DNA of 64,000 nucleotides from Sporomusa ovata DSM 2662 (GTDB lineage: Bacteria; Bacillota; Negativicutes; Sporomusales; Sporomusaceae). The position numbers and the translations under genes were made by a program. The stretch lies in contig NZ_ASXP01000005.1 of the NCBI RefSeq assembly GCF_000445445.1, positions 310,053 to 374,052 of the forward strand. Reading direction: 5' to 3'. The notes under the pieces are model-generated. The model saw nothing but the letters and a program-made list of their open reading frames with translations, had not been told where the DNA came from and did no database searches. Positions within the stretch are counted from its first letter, which is position 1; every line of letters starts with the position of its first letter. This document shows, one piece after another, positions 9,713 through 18,427 of the stretch.

Positions 9713-10573
9713 ATGAAACGATCTATTCGCAATGCTCTGCTAGGATTACTTGGAACATCCATCGGGGTATACATGTTGGCAATGCCACTCTCAACGACGG
9801 CATATGCGTACACACCTTATGGCTATCACAATTCGGGTAGCACAAAAACCAGTAGTAATACTCAAGATCCCGTTAATGTAGTTAAAGCTTCTTCAAGAAC
9901 CCTCGGATTTAATGCGACCACCGATAAATTCACTTTAGTAAGCAAAAGCGCGACATTAGCCGTTGTCAATGTAATTCATAATGGTACTAGCTACAATGTA
10001 ACCCTTAGTCTGCGCCGCTATAATGGTTCATGGTTTATCACATCAGTAAAAGCAATTAAAAATAGCAGTAATTCTTCCAATACTACTAGCAGCCCTACAA
10101 CAGGTTCTAATGGAACCGGTTCCCCAACGACTGCTACGGGTAGTTCCTCTACTACTTCAACGACATCAACCGGCACAAGTTCTGGAAATGTAATCACAAC
10201 TGAGCAGCAAGCGGTTAGTTTGTTAAATGCTGATCGCCGCGCCAATGGTCTTCCTGATTTACAAGTAGATTCCCGTTTAACTACACTTGCGAGAAACTAT
10301 GCTCAGGACATGCTTAACCGCAACTATTTTTCCCACTACAGTCCTGAGGGACAATCTCCTTTTGACCGTATGAAGCAAGCTGGAATAACCTACAGCGCCG
10401 CTGGCGAAAATATTGCCATTAACCGGACTGTTCAGCAAGCAGAGGCAGCCTTTATGAATAGTTCAGGACACCGCGCCAACATTTTAAACTCAACTTATAC
10501 CAAAGTTGGAATCGGAATCGCTTTTGATAAGAGTGGCAATATTTATATAGTTCAGAATTTTATCAAGCCATAA
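9713..10573 (+). CDS. Secreted CAP/SCP-domain protein (YkwD-like)
   Basis: A 286-residue exported protein. An N-terminal signal peptide ends near residue 32 (TTAYA). Residues ~33-115 form a small unknown domain, ~116-160 a Ser/Thr/Gly linker, and ~163-286 a CAP domain with NADRRANGLPDL, YFSHYSPEGQSPFDR, GENIA and HRANILN. Bacterial CAP proteins act outside the cytoplasmic membrane and are common in spore formers, often spore- or envelope-associated; enzymatic function is unsettled. An AAAGGAA site precedes the ATG. A strong terminator follows. Confidence 0.9.
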   Translation: MKRSIRNALLGLLGTSIGVYMLAMPLSTTAYAYTPYGYHNSGSTKTSSNTQDPVNVVKASSRTLGFNATTDKFTLVSKSATLAVVNVIHNGTSYNVTLSLRRYNGSWFITSVKAIKNSSNSSNTTSSPTTGSNGTGSPTTATGSSSTTSTTSTGTSSGNVITTEQQAVSLLNADRRANGLPDLQVDSRLTTLARNYAQDMLNRNYFSHYSPEGQSPFDRMKQAGITYSAAGENIAINRTVQQAEAAFMNSSGHRANILNSTYTKVGIGIAFDKSGNIYIVQNFIKP

Positions 10574-10597
10574 CTTTACCGTATCTAGATTCACCTA

Positions 10598-10635
10598 CAG
10601 GGGATAACCATTTAGGTTATCCCCTGATTTTTTAT
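10598..10635 (+). terminator. Rho-independent terminator after the CAP-protein gene
   Basis: A 12-bp perfect stem (10598-10609 with 10615-10626) with a 5-nt loop is followed by a T tract. Confidence 0.92.
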
Positions 10636-10728
10636 TTTATGAAGGAAACTCGTTTCTACCTTGCTGAAATGACTTCACTTCGATATTTTAATAAGTATTT
10701 GTTATACTTTTCAGCAGGACAAAGAAAA

Positions 10729-10776
10729 AATACCGCAAAATAGTGGTCAACATTAATGACCATCTTTTGCGGTATT
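10729..10776 (-). repeat. Hairpin repeat/terminator, copy 2
   Basis: Same arms (AATACCGCA / TGCGGTATT) and loop family as 5225-5277. It lies between convergent genes and probably terminates htrA. Confidence 0.7.
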
Positions 10777-10869
10777 ATTATTTTCGCCGAATTACTGCTG
10801 AGCAAATATCAATGAAACTGCCGGTTATAGGGCTTCATTGACCAATGGGAGTATAAGTAATCTTTTTTG

Positions 10870-11991
10870 TTATTTTGCTTCAATTTTTATTGGTACAAAT
10901 ATAGTTTTACCGTCTCTATAAATTAACACAACCACTTTTTCCCCAATCTTTGCATTCGATACTTCTTTTTTTAATCTATCGGGGTCATTCATTTTTTTCT
11001 TATTATATTCAAGAATAATATCTCCCCGTTTAAGACCTGCCTTTTGGGCGGGAGAGTTTTCTGCAACTGCACTTATTAATACTCCTTCAGTCTCTTGTAA
11101 CCCAAAGTAATTAGCAAGTTCCTTAGTAATAGGTTGCATGTAAATCCCCAGCCATGGTCTGATAACTTTTCCTTCATTAATGAGTTGGTCTACAACTTGG
11201 GTAACAGTTGAACTAGGAATTGCAAATCCTATTCCTTGCGCTTGCGCGTTAATTGCCGTATTAATACCAATTACTTTCCCCTGAAGATTTATTAACGGAC
11301 CACCACTATTGCCCGGGTTAATTGACGCATCAGTTTGTAAAAGATCCGTAAACTGATTTCCATTAATACTAAGTGGTCTACCTTTTGCACTGATAACACC
11401 AACTGTAACAGTATGGTCAAGTCCATACGGGTTACCAATTGCTATAACCCAGCTGCCTACTTCCAGTTTGTTGGAATCCCCAAACTCTAGAGATGGAAGA
11501 TCATCACCGGCATCAATCTTTAATATCGCCAAATCCAATTGTTCATCTGAACCAATTAATTTAGCAGCATAGGGTTCTTTTCGATTGGTTAAATAGGCAT
11601 GTATTTTTTCTGCACCGGCAACCACATGATTATTAGTTACGATATAACCATCTTTAGAAATGATAAAACCTGAACCTAATGCTTTTGTTAGTCCCGGTTT
11701 TCTTTTATACTGTTCTCCAAAGAAATCTCTAAAAAAGGGATTATTTAAAAAAGGATCATCATTGTTTTGAATTTGTGTCTCAGTCTCAATTTTAACTACA
11801 GCTGGTCCTGCTTGTTTTACGATAGTTTGGATTGTGTCAGGCCCCAGAAATACATTTGGCGAGGCTGCTTCCAGATTTTGAGCTGCCTCAACAGATAAAG
11901 CTCCGCCACCAAGAATCAAACCGACAGTAAAAAAAACAGTTACAACAATAAGAAGAGCAACGCTTACCAGTGATTTTTCATTGTGCTTCAT
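10870..11991 (-). CDS. htrA: HtrA/DegP-like trypsin-type serine protease with PDZ domain
   Basis: A 373-residue envelope protease. One membrane segment at about residues 8-30 anchors it. The trypsin-like domain shows His in VTNNHVVAG, Asp in LDLAILKID and Ser in NPGNSGGPL; a single PDZ domain (~275-370) ends the protein. These proteases degrade misfolded proteins outside the cytoplasm. I take the ATG at 11991, preceded by GGGGG and directly followed by the basic N-terminus, and not the frame's earlier start at 12060. It is monocistronic. Confidence 0.93.
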   Translation of the reverse strand: MKHNEKSLVSVALLIVVTVFFTVGLILGGGALSVEAAQNLEAASPNVFLGPDTIQTIVKQAGPAVVKIETETQIQNNDDPFLNNPFFRDFFGEQYKRKPGLTKALGSGFIISKDGYIVTNNHVVAGAEKIHAYLTNRKEPYAAKLIGSDEQLDLAILKIDAGDDLPSLEFGDSNKLEVGSWVIAIGNPYGLDHTVTVGVISAKGRPLSINGNQFTDLLQTDASINPGNSGGPLINLQGKVIGINTAINAQAQGIGFAIPSSTVTQVVDQLINEGKVIRPWLGIYMQPITKELANYFGLQETEGVLISAVAENSPAQKAGLKRGDIILEYNKKKMNDPDRLKKEVSNAKIGEKVVVLIYRDGKTIFVPIKIEAK

Positions 11992-12408
11992 AATGTTTCT
12001 ACCCCCTATAAAAATCCTTTCACTGAGTTGAGTTATAATCATCAATTGATGATTATACACCTCTATATTACATTTTTCACTAAAAGATAAAATTCCTGCA
12101 AGAAGTTTGTTTCAAATCTACATTTAATTAAATTTTTGCATGGGTCCCAGTGGTATACCCATCCGTAACACATAAACCTGCAGACCCTTTGTAATCATCG
12201 GTTAGTACTTAAATATTTTATTAACCAATCTCACGGACATGCCCACCAACCTAACTTTAGGAAACCTAAAGAATATACTTTGCATTTTCTGGGTAGCTTA
12301 TGGGTAGCTTATAAGAATAAAAGTGGCTTTGTCACCCCTCGCATAATGCTCAAAGGACAAAACCATCTACACTTATTTATCACTAAAAAACTATTGTGAG
12401 AAGTTAAA
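11992..12408. other. 417-bp intergenic stretch between htrA and the CBO0543 genes
   Basis: AT-rich and without a supportable gene. It contains a short hairpin around 12261-12276 (TTTAGG/CCTAAA) and a direct tandem repeat GGGTAGCTTAT at 12290-12312. It presumably carries the divergent promoters for htrA and the membrane-protein pair; I cannot assign exact boxes. Confidence 0.4.
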
Positions 12409-12864
12409 ATGTTCTATATAACATGGTTTATATTTGCATGGACAATATGGCTAGTTTTTTCCGACAAAAACCGTTGGCGGGAAATTATTCCGGTATGCAT
12501 CTTCGCCAAAACCCTGGCGCTGGCTACCGATGTCTTAATGTTCTATTACCCGCTGTGGGAATACATCGGCCCACCTTATTTCATACACTTGGGCGAAGAT
12601 CTGGCGATATACCCTGTTGTAACATATCTCTTTATTCAATGGCTGCCCAACAGTCGTGCAGCAAAGAATATGATAAGCTATTGGCTGCTTTGGACAACTG
12701 TTGCTATCTCTATCGAGCTAATCTATGTAAGTTCCGGATACTTACGATACCATCAGTGGTGGACTATCTGGCATTCCTACATGGCCGACTGGTTTTTGTA
12801 CTGGCTATTCTATCAATTTCACAAAATCTTTCGGCTGGAAAAATTGTCATCTGAAAAAGAGTAA
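12409..12864 (+). CDS. CBO0543-family-like small integral membrane protein
   Basis: A 151-residue protein with four to five hydrophobic helices rich in Trp, Tyr and Phe and a charged C-terminus. The pattern (short polytopic protein, conserved acidic residues near helix ends such as HLGEDLAIYP) is that of the CBO0543 family of spore-forming Firmicutes, whose function is unknown. The ribosome-binding site is weak (GAGAAG). A paralogous gene follows after 70 bases, so the two form an operon. Confidence 0.65.
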   Translation: MFYITWFIFAWTIWLVFSDKNRWREIIPVCIFAKTLALATDVLMFYYPLWEYIGPPYFIHLGEDLAIYPVVTYLFIQWLPNSRAAKNMISYWLLWTTVAISIELIYVSSGYLRYHQWWTIWHSYMADWFLYWLFYQFHKIFRLEKLSSEKE

Positions 12865-12934
12865 CCACGACGTAATATATCTTTAATCTTGAAATACTAC
12901 TTGAGTGAAGAGCGTCGCTCTGGGGGTGATATCA

Positions 12935-13423
12935 GTGATTATTAACCTGGAATATTTTATTATGGTAATAGCAGCGTTAATTACTTTGGTATTACTGCTT
13001 TTCATGGTAGATTGGCGGTATTTTCGTGATTGGATCGTCGTTTTCTTTTTTAAATGCACCCTTGATTTTATTTGGGGGGGCGCAGTTGAAAACCTTAAAC
13101 TGTTAGAATACCCAGTCCGCCTACTACCAAAATATTTTGAAACAAGTCTGCTTTTTGAAGTGTGGGTATTTCCAGTATTGTGTATTTTATATAACCAAAC
13201 TACCCGAACGCGAGGTCTAGTCGGGATAATATGGTATGCCCTATTGTTCAGTGCCCTCATAACTGCAATAGAATATCCACTTGAACTCTACACCAACCTT
13301 ATTAAATACAAAAGCTGGAGCTGGTTTACTACCTTGTACACGCTTACGCTGACATTTCTGGCTTCCAGAGCTTTTATAGGCTTCTATCGATGGGGTTGCG
13401 ATTATTTTAGCCAAAAGAGGTGA
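12935..13423 (+). CDS. Second CBO0543-family-like membrane protein
   Basis: A 162-residue polytopic protein related in layout to its upstream neighbour, with helix-end acidic residues in ENLKLLEYP and TAIEYPLELY. The frame is open from a GTG at 12905, but the GTG at 12935 has GGGGGTGAT a few bases upstream and begins directly with the first hydrophobic stretch, so I prefer it. Its stop codon abuts the stop of the convergent GGDEF gene with no intergenic base, leaving no room for a terminator between them. Confidence 0.65.
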   Translation: MIINLEYFIMVIAALITLVLLLFMVDWRYFRDWIVVFFFKCTLDFIWGGAVENLKLLEYPVRLLPKYFETSLLFEVWVFPVLCILYNQTTRTRGLVGIIWYALLFSALITAIEYPLELYTNLIKYKSWSWFTTLYTLTLTFLASRAFIGFYRWGCDYFSQKR

Positions 13424-14347
13424 CTAGCAATCTGATTCGCTGCAAACTCTATTCCGACCCGCATTTTTCGCCTGGTATAAAACAGAATCAGCTTGCCGGA
13501 TCAAATCTGAAGGAACCTTATCTAATTCTGGTCTTATGGTGGCCACGCCAATGCTTACAGTAACATATTCAGCCACTTTTGACAACTCATGTGGAATATT
13601 TAACTTCTCTATATTACTACATATTCTTTCCGTAACTATTAGCGCCCCGCCTTTCGCCGTTGAAGGGAGAAGAATAACAAACTCTTCTCCGCCATAACGT
13701 GCTCCCAAGTCGCGGGCTCTTTTTAACGATTCTTTTAGAATGCTGCCCACTTTTTGTAAACACTCGTCTCCCGCGAGATGTCCGTAATAATCGTTATATT
13801 TCTTAAAAAAATCTATGTCAATTAAAGCTAGTGATAAAATATCGCCATGACGTAATGCTCGTCTCCACTCTTTTTCTAGTGTCTGATCAAAATGGCGACG
13901 ATTAGCTATACCGGTTAATCCATCCAGTAAAGATATTCGCTCTAGTATATCCCTATATTTTTTAAGCTCCAAATGGTTTTTTACTCGTGCCTTTATGATA
14001 GCGGGATTGGAAGGTTTTATAATATAATCTATAGCCCCTGCTTCCAGTCCCTCTGTTTCATGTTGAACATCATTAGCAGCCGAAACGAAAATAACCGGGA
14101 TGTTTTGGGTATAATGATTTTGCTTCAACTTTCTGCATACCTCGTAACCATCCATTCCTGGCATTTCAACGTCTAGCAGTATAAGATCTATACTCTCCGA
14201 AGCAGCTAAAACTAAGGCTTCTTCTCCCGATGTCGAAACAAGAATATCGTAATCATTACCTAATATATCCTTCATAATTTGGTTACTTAACTTTGTGTCA
14301 TCAACAAGTAAGATACGTTGCCTTTCATACTCCAAAGTTATCATCAC
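13424..14347 (-). CDS. Response regulator with diguanylate cyclase output (REC-GGDEF)
   Basis: A 307-residue protein. Residues ~10-130 are a receiver domain with the DD pair in LLVDDT, the phospho-acceptor Asp in LLDVEMPGMDG and Lys in YIIKPS. Residues ~140-303 are a GGDEF domain with an intact active site GGEEF and an upstream RARD inhibitory site, so it should make c-di-GMP from GTP with product feedback. Its start overlaps the end of the STAS gene by 23 bases, implying translational coupling. The transcript begins with a c-di-GMP riboswitch, so its product should act back on its own expression. Confidence 0.93.
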   Translation of the reverse strand: MMITLEYERQRILLVDDTKLSNQIMKDILGNDYDILVSTSGEEALVLAASESIDLILLDVEMPGMDGYEVCRKLKQNHYTQNIPVIFVSAANDVQHETEGLEAGAIDYIIKPSNPAIIKARVKNHLELKKYRDILERISLLDGLTGIANRRHFDQTLEKEWRRALRHGDILSLALIDIDFFKKYNDYYGHLAGDECLQKVGSILKESLKRARDLGARYGGEEFVILLPSTAKGGALIVTERICSNIEKLNIPHELSKVAEYVTVSIGVATIRPELDKVPSDLIRQADSVLYQAKNAGRNRVCSESDC

Positions 14348-14633
14348 TCCATGAAGGTAATCGATATATTCCTGTTGACGTAAGCATATCCAGTACCGAA
14401 CCCGTGGCTCCTCTCATTGATATGGTAACACCTTTACGTCTTCCTTCAAAAACTATTGCGGCAATAACGCCAACACCAGCAGCATCCATATAAAGAGTGT
14501 CTTTAAAATCAAGACAAATAGCTGTAGATTCACCTGTAAAGAAGCTGTAGACTCTGTCGCGAACGCAATCAGCATTGACGGCAAGACATTCAGAACCAAT
14601 AGTAACCACAAAATAATTATAATTTTCTTTCAC
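14325..14633 (-). CDS. STAS-domain protein (anti-sigma-factor-antagonist-like)
   Basis: A 102-residue single STAS domain: two strands, then LDFKDTLYMDAAGVGVIAA, where the Ser of classic SpoIIAA-type DSSG is replaced by Ala (MDAAG), so the usual phosphorylation site is absent. I prefer the GTG at 14633, which has GGGGG upstream, over the frame's earlier start. It overlaps and is coupled to the REC-GGDEF gene. The missing Ser suggests it is not controlled by a typical kinase/phosphatase switch; it may be a constitutive partner domain. Confidence 0.75.
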   Translation of the reverse strand: MKENYNYFVVTIGSECLAVNADCVRDRVYSFFTGESTAICLDFKDTLYMDAAGVGVIAAIVFEGRRKGVTISMRGATGSVLDMLTSTGIYRLPSWSDDNFGV

Positions 14634-14689
14634 CTGTCCACCCCCGAAGAATAAGTACAAATATCAATGTAACCCTTTACCTCTAGATA

Positions 14690-14803
14690 ATAAAAAATTG
14701 CCAGTTTCAGCTAACTTTCATGCTGCAACCTGGCAATCTTAGACTAGAATCTTTAGACCCATGGCTTTGCGTCCCGCCTTTTCAGGAGGTTTGCCAATAT
14801 TAT
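14690..14803 (-). promoter_or_regulatory. c-di-GMP-I (GEMM) riboswitch ahead of the STAS/REC-GGDEF genes
   Basis: Read on the minus strand, the order is GCAAACC, a short GAAA-looped stem, GGGACGCAAAGCC, GGGTCTAA, and a second stem with GCCAGGTTGCAG: the conserved core of the GEMM-I aptamer. An inverted repeat ending in CTGGCAA followed by six Ts forms an intrinsic terminator at the 3' end (about 14690-14730), so control is by transcription termination or antitermination. It lies about 60 bases upstream of the STAS start. Confidence 0.93.
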
Positions 14804-14811
14804 TTTTTGTT

Positions 14812-14973
14812 TTATTCTGCATAATGCTTCATAATCCTGCTTAGAACAAAAAACATGCGTAATCTTTTGTGAAAAGCATGCTTAGCATAAAACATAATCA
14901 TTCCCTCATGGCCATCAATATTCAATTTCTCCTCTTCAGTGTGAATTTTATCGGCATCCATTGAAAAGTACAT
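14812..14973 (-). CDS. Possible 53-residue small protein
   Basis: An uninterrupted ATG-to-stop frame between the ftsW-like terminator and the c-di-GMP riboswitch. The product is polar at the N-terminus and basic/aromatic at the C-terminus (FHKRLRMFFV). No convincing ribosome-binding site is visible and I recognise no family, so this may be chance. Confidence 0.25.
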   Translation of the reverse strand: MYFSMDADKIHTEEEKLNIDGHEGMIMFYAKHAFHKRLRMFFVLSRIMKHYAE

Positions 14974-14987
14974 AGTATAAAAATGAA

Positions 14988-15023
14988 GACGAGATTGGGA
15001 TATTTCTGAACTTTTATCTCGTC
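14988..15023 (-). terminator. Terminator overlapping the stop codon of the FtsW-like gene
   Basis: An 8-bp inverted repeat GACGAGAT / ATCTCGTC includes the last codons of the gene; a T-rich stretch follows on the minus strand. Confidence 0.6.
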
Positions 15024-16267
15024 AAATTCAGCAGATTCTTTCGCTTATAAATACTTAGTATCACCCCGGTGGCTGCCAGGTTTACAATCGTTTGCGTGCC
15101 GCCAAAACTAACAAACGGCAGGCATACGGACGCAACGGGAGCCAGTCCCAGCGACATCAGCACATGCCAGGAAAAATTGACGGTAAAGTAAGCGGTAAGT
15201 CCCGCCACAACCATTCTCCCATACTGGTCCTTGATCTGCCGCGCTGCGCGAACCAATACCAGTGTTATGGTGCATCCTGAGGCAATAGCGCCGGCACCTG
15301 CCAACCAGCCAAACTTATGCACTAAGTAAAGAAAGACAAAGTCGGTATGAAATGCTGCTGAAGCCGCTTCCGGCATGGAAATGCCTTGCAACTCTGCAGA
15401 ACGGATACTATTGAGGAGACTCAAATTATCCGCGGCCAATACCAATTTGATCAGAATTAAACCAACCGGCATCAGCAGGAAGCCGATAATTCGTGTTTTT
15501 TGGGCACCGGACATAGCCATGAGGACAATGAATACCAACGTGTAAACCACCGCAAGATAAGCGGTGTTGCTTATCATATAAAGAAAATCCGGAATAATCA
15601 AAAGCAAAGCGGCCTTTATCATCCAGGACCCATTTGTCCAGTCTCTGCCGATGAAGATTCCTGCCAGAGCAAGAGTAAGGAAACACGGTGTAATGCCAAT
15701 ATAATTAATGAAGAGGTTATGGTTGTAACCACCGATTAAAACAGGACCTAACGCCAAAAACGACTTTCCATTCAGAGACGGCCCCAACATCAACACGGCT
15801 AACCAAAGCAGTATTGTGCCCGCATAAAGGTGCGGAGTGTAAGGACGCAGCTTTCTAAAATCATAGTAATGCAGCCAAAGCAGCAGCGCGGTTCCAATGC
15901 CAGTAAAAATCGCGCTTTTAACAAACACGTGCAGCGCACCTGGCAGCGCACCACTTGTGTCCAGCATATGCATTACAGCCAAGCCCAGGCAGCTCATTAA
16001 GGCGACAGCGCCAACCAACGGCCAGTTTCTCTGGGGTGCATGGGTTTGTTGGAACTGCCAGCCTAAGTCGGTCGCATCCCCCATTCTATGTATCGCGACC
16101 GGGATGGCATCCTGCTCTGACAGGCCGTCGTTTTTTAATTCCAGAGCAATCTCTTCCAGGTGAGACAACAACTCCGACTTTACCTGCCCATGTATTTCCT
16201 GCCATTTTATTTGAGAACATACTGCATCCAAATAGGTTTGCACCATACGATTTTGTTCTAACGACAT
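15014..16267 (-). CDS. FtsW/RodA/SpoVE-family membrane protein with N-terminal permease-prefix domain
   Basis: A 417-residue polytopic protein. The C-terminal ~330 residues carry about ten helices and the SEDS-family signatures (FLYLVHKFGWLAGAG, GLAPVASVCLPFVSFGGT). SEDS proteins polymerise glycan strands of peptidoglycan. Unusually, the first ~80 residues are a soluble helical module (SELLSHLEEIALELKNDG, AIHRMGDATDLGWQF) of the kind seen in permeases encoded next to PadR regulators. GGGAGG lies 7 bases before the ATG at 16267. It overlaps the padR gene by 10 bases, so PadR very likely controls it. Confidence 0.85.
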   Translation of the reverse strand: MSLEQNRMVQTYLDAVCSQIKWQEIHGQVKSELLSHLEEIALELKNDGLSEQDAIPVAIHRMGDATDLGWQFQQTHAPQRNWPLVGAVALMSCLGLAVMHMLDTSGALPGALHVFVKSAIFTGIGTALLLWLHYYDFRKLRPYTPHLYAGTILLWLAVLMLGPSLNGKSFLALGPVLIGGYNHNLFINYIGITPCFLTLALAGIFIGRDWTNGSWMIKAALLLIIPDFLYMISNTAYLAVVYTLVFIVLMAMSGAQKTRIIGFLLMPVGLILIKLVLAADNLSLLNSIRSAELQGISMPEAASAAFHTDFVFLYLVHKFGWLAGAGAIASGCTITLVLVRAARQIKDQYGRMVVAGLTAYFTVNFSWHVLMSLGLAPVASVCLPFVSFGGTQTIVNLAATGVILSIYKRKNLLNLTR

Positions 16268-16599
16268 ACAATCGCCTCCCCGAGAATCTGTTCCACCGCC
16301 GAACGGAATACAACCCACTCCCGCCTTTTTTCTTCAAGCTGCGACCGGCCCCGCTCGGTCAAGCGGTAGTATTTTCTTTGCCGATTCCCCTGGGCATCCG
16401 ACCAATAGGCTTCAAGCATCCCGTCCAGTTCCAGCGAATGCAATATGGGATAAAGCGTTCCTTCCTTGAAGCGAAACACCCCACCTGAAGTATTCTCCAT
16501 CTCTTTAATCATTTCGTAGCCGTACATCGGTTTTCGTTCCAGCAATTTCAGAATAAGGATAACCGTACTTCCCTTAAGCAGTTCCTTATTGACCCGCAC
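16258..16599 (-). CDS. PadR-family transcriptional regulator
   Basis: A 113-residue winged-helix regulator with the PadR hallmarks KGSTVILILKLLERKPMYGY near the N-terminus, then TLYPILHSLE and RKYYRLTERG. I take the GTG at 16599, preceded by GGGGG, over the frame's first ATG at 16629. PadR proteins usually repress their own operon and respond to small effectors or cell-wall stress. It is the first gene of a two-gene operon with the FtsW-like protein. Confidence 0.9.
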   Translation of the reverse strand: MRVNKELLKGSTVILILKLLERKPMYGYEMIKEMENTSGGVFRFKEGTLYPILHSLELDGMLEAYWSDAQGNRQRKYYRLTERGRSQLEEKRREWVVFRSAVEQILGEAIVCR

Positions 16600-16763
16600 T
16601 CTTGAATCCCCCCTATTTATGCATCGCAATTCAATGCATAGTATATCTATGTATTATAGTAATACACTTCCTATTTTTTTGCAATAGATTATTCATTTAA
16701 CAAGACTCAACTCTGTGCAATCTTTTTAGAGAAAGAAATTTTTTGTCTACCTAAGGGCAATGT

Positions 16764-17150
16764 CTATTCCGGGACAATCTGCAATCTTTGAGCGACTACA
16801 GCATCCGCGGGAGCAAAATCATACTGGTTCAATTCATGAATATCTACCCAGGCAAACATGTCGTGATCAGTCAATACTGCATCTCCTTCGACCCACTCAG
16901 CCCAATAAAATAGCAAGTTTATCGGACCCCGTGAGTGTTGGTGCCGGACAGACATAAACTGGTCTCGCGCGTATACACGCATATTTAATTCCTCAAATAT
17001 CTCCCTCTCAAGGCCTTGTTGGGGAGTTTCATTTTTTTCGATTTTACCACCTGGAAACTCCCACTTACCATTTAGCTCTGGTGGAAACGTTCGTCTTGTA
17101 ATGAGAAGTTTGTTATTTTTTTTTATTAAACCGGCTACTACTTCTTTCAT
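16764..17150 (-). CDS. Nudix hydrolase, MutT-like (8-oxo-dGTP diphosphatase type)
   Basis: A 128-residue Nudix protein. The Nudix box runs from GGKIEKNE through REIFEELN (residues ~38-58) with all expected Gly/Glu/Arg positions. MutT-type enzymes hydrolyse oxidised or non-canonical nucleoside triphosphates; the exact substrate is inferred only from overall similarity (N-terminal AGLIKKNNKLLITRR, C-terminal HELNQYDFAPAD). Its start overlaps the stop of the threonine aldolase gene by four bases (ATGA), indicating co-translation. Confidence 0.9.
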   Translation of the reverse strand: MKEVVAGLIKKNNKLLITRRTFPPELNGKWEFPGGKIEKNETPQQGLEREIFEELNMRVYARDQFMSVRHQHSRGPINLLFYWAEWVEGDAVLTDHDMFAWVDIHELNQYDFAPADAVVAQRLQIVPE

Positions 17151-18211
17151 GAATGGTATCTCCTACTCTCTAGCTTGTGTAACGCCTTACTATCCTTTAT
17201 CAGCATTTCAACGTTTTCTTTCTTCGTAGCCCAACTGGTGCAAAATCTCACAGCAGTGTGTTTAGCATCGACTTTTTCCCAGAAAGAATAAGAATACTTT
17301 TCACTTAATTTGCTTAACACCTCATTCGGCAAAATTGGAAACTGCTGATTTGTCGTAGAATCATATCGGAAAGAAAATCCTTCTTCAGCAAATGCCTCTC
17401 GAATCATCATCGCCATATTGACGGCATGCTTTGAAATTTCATAGTATAAACCATCTTCGAATAAGGTTTCAAACTGAATCCCCAATAATCTACCCTTAGC
17501 CAGCATTCCTCCATGTTGCTTGATACTATACCGGAAATCTTTTTTTAAAGCATTATTTATAATTACTACGGCTTCCCCCATTAATGCTCCGATTTTCGTT
17601 CCCCCTATATAAAATACATCACATAGGCTTGCAATATCTGCCAAAGATAAATCATTATCTTTGGCAGACAGACCATAGCCTAATCTGGCACCATCCATAA
17701 CAAGTGGCAATCCACATTCCCGGCAAACTTTACTCAGTGCTTCCAACTCGGATTTACTATAAGTGGTTCCATTCTCAGTAGGGTGAGATATATAAACCAA
17801 GCCGGGCTGCACCATATGCTCGTGAGTTGCATCATTCCAGTGTGCATCATATAGCTTTTTTACCTGTTTTGCCTGTATTTTTCCATCATCACTCGGCAAA
17901 GTAAGTACCTTATGACCAGTAGCTTCGATCGCTCCCGTCTCATGTATTGCGATATGTCCGGTAATTGCAGCAACTGCTCCTTGATGCGGGCGCAGAATCG
18001 ACGAGATGATAGTGGTATTGGTCTGTGTTCCTCCAACTAAAAAGTGTATGTCTGCCTCTTCTACATGGCAGGCTTTTCTAATATAAGCCCTGGCTCTTTC
18101 ACAGTGTTCATCCATGCCGTAGCCTGGTGTCTGCTCTTCATTAGTTTCCATTAATCGTTTCATTATTCGTTCATGAGCACCTTCTGTATAGTCACTCTCA
18201 AATCGTATCAA
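17147..18211 (-). CDS. Low-specificity threonine aldolase-like PLP enzyme
   Basis: A 354-residue fold-type I PLP enzyme of the threonine aldolase/beta-eliminating lyase group. The cofactor Lys is in GGTKIGAL, the preceding MDGARLGYG holds the cofactor Asp, and the N-terminal FESDYTEGAHERIM is typical. The likely reaction is cleavage of threonine or allo-threonine to glycine and acetaldehyde. It is first in a two-gene operon with the Nudix gene. The start at 18211 has a GAGAT-like site upstream only, so its exact N-terminus is less certain. Confidence 0.88.
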   Translation of the reverse strand: MIRFESDYTEGAHERIMKRLMETNEEQTPGYGMDEHCERARAYIRKACHVEEADIHFLVGGTQTNTTIISSILRPHQGAVAAITGHIAIHETGAIEATGHKVLTLPSDDGKIQAKQVKKLYDAHWNDATHEHMVQPGLVYISHPTENGTTYSKSELEALSKVCRECGLPLVMDGARLGYGLSAKDNDLSLADIASLCDVFYIGGTKIGALMGEAVVIINNALKKDFRYSIKQHGGMLAKGRLLGIQFETLFEDGLYYEISKHAVNMAMMIREAFAEEGFSFRYDSTTNQQFPILPNEVLSKLSEKYSYSFWEKVDAKHTAVRFCTSWATKKENVEMLIKDSKALHKLESRRYHS

Positions 18212-18344
18212 CTTTATTCATCTCCAATTATTTCATTTTTAGTAAGATTATATCATGGCTTTATTTTTTGCACCAACCAACGTGTAACCCGGAGCTTGCT
18301 TATGCAAAAGAGCATATCTCACTCTGTGCATTCCAAAGAGAAAA

Positions 18345-18376
18345 CACCGGCTAAGCCAAATATGTCATAGCTGGTG
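18345..18376 (-). terminator. Terminator of the PocR-PAS-GGDEF-EAL gene
   Basis: Imperfect stem CACCGGCTA / TAGCTGGTG with a 14-nt loop, followed by TTTTCT on the minus strand. It lies 50 bases past the stop. Confidence 0.7.
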
Positions 18377-18427
18377 CATCTGAACCTAGTGTTTAAAGTT
18401 CTTTGTTGTAATTCATGTTCCTTCCGA

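Noticed and set aside
12423..12854. Alternative 143-codon frame overlapping the first CBO0543-like gene
   Set aside because: Same strand, other frame; lacks the helix pattern and start signal that the 12409 frame shows.
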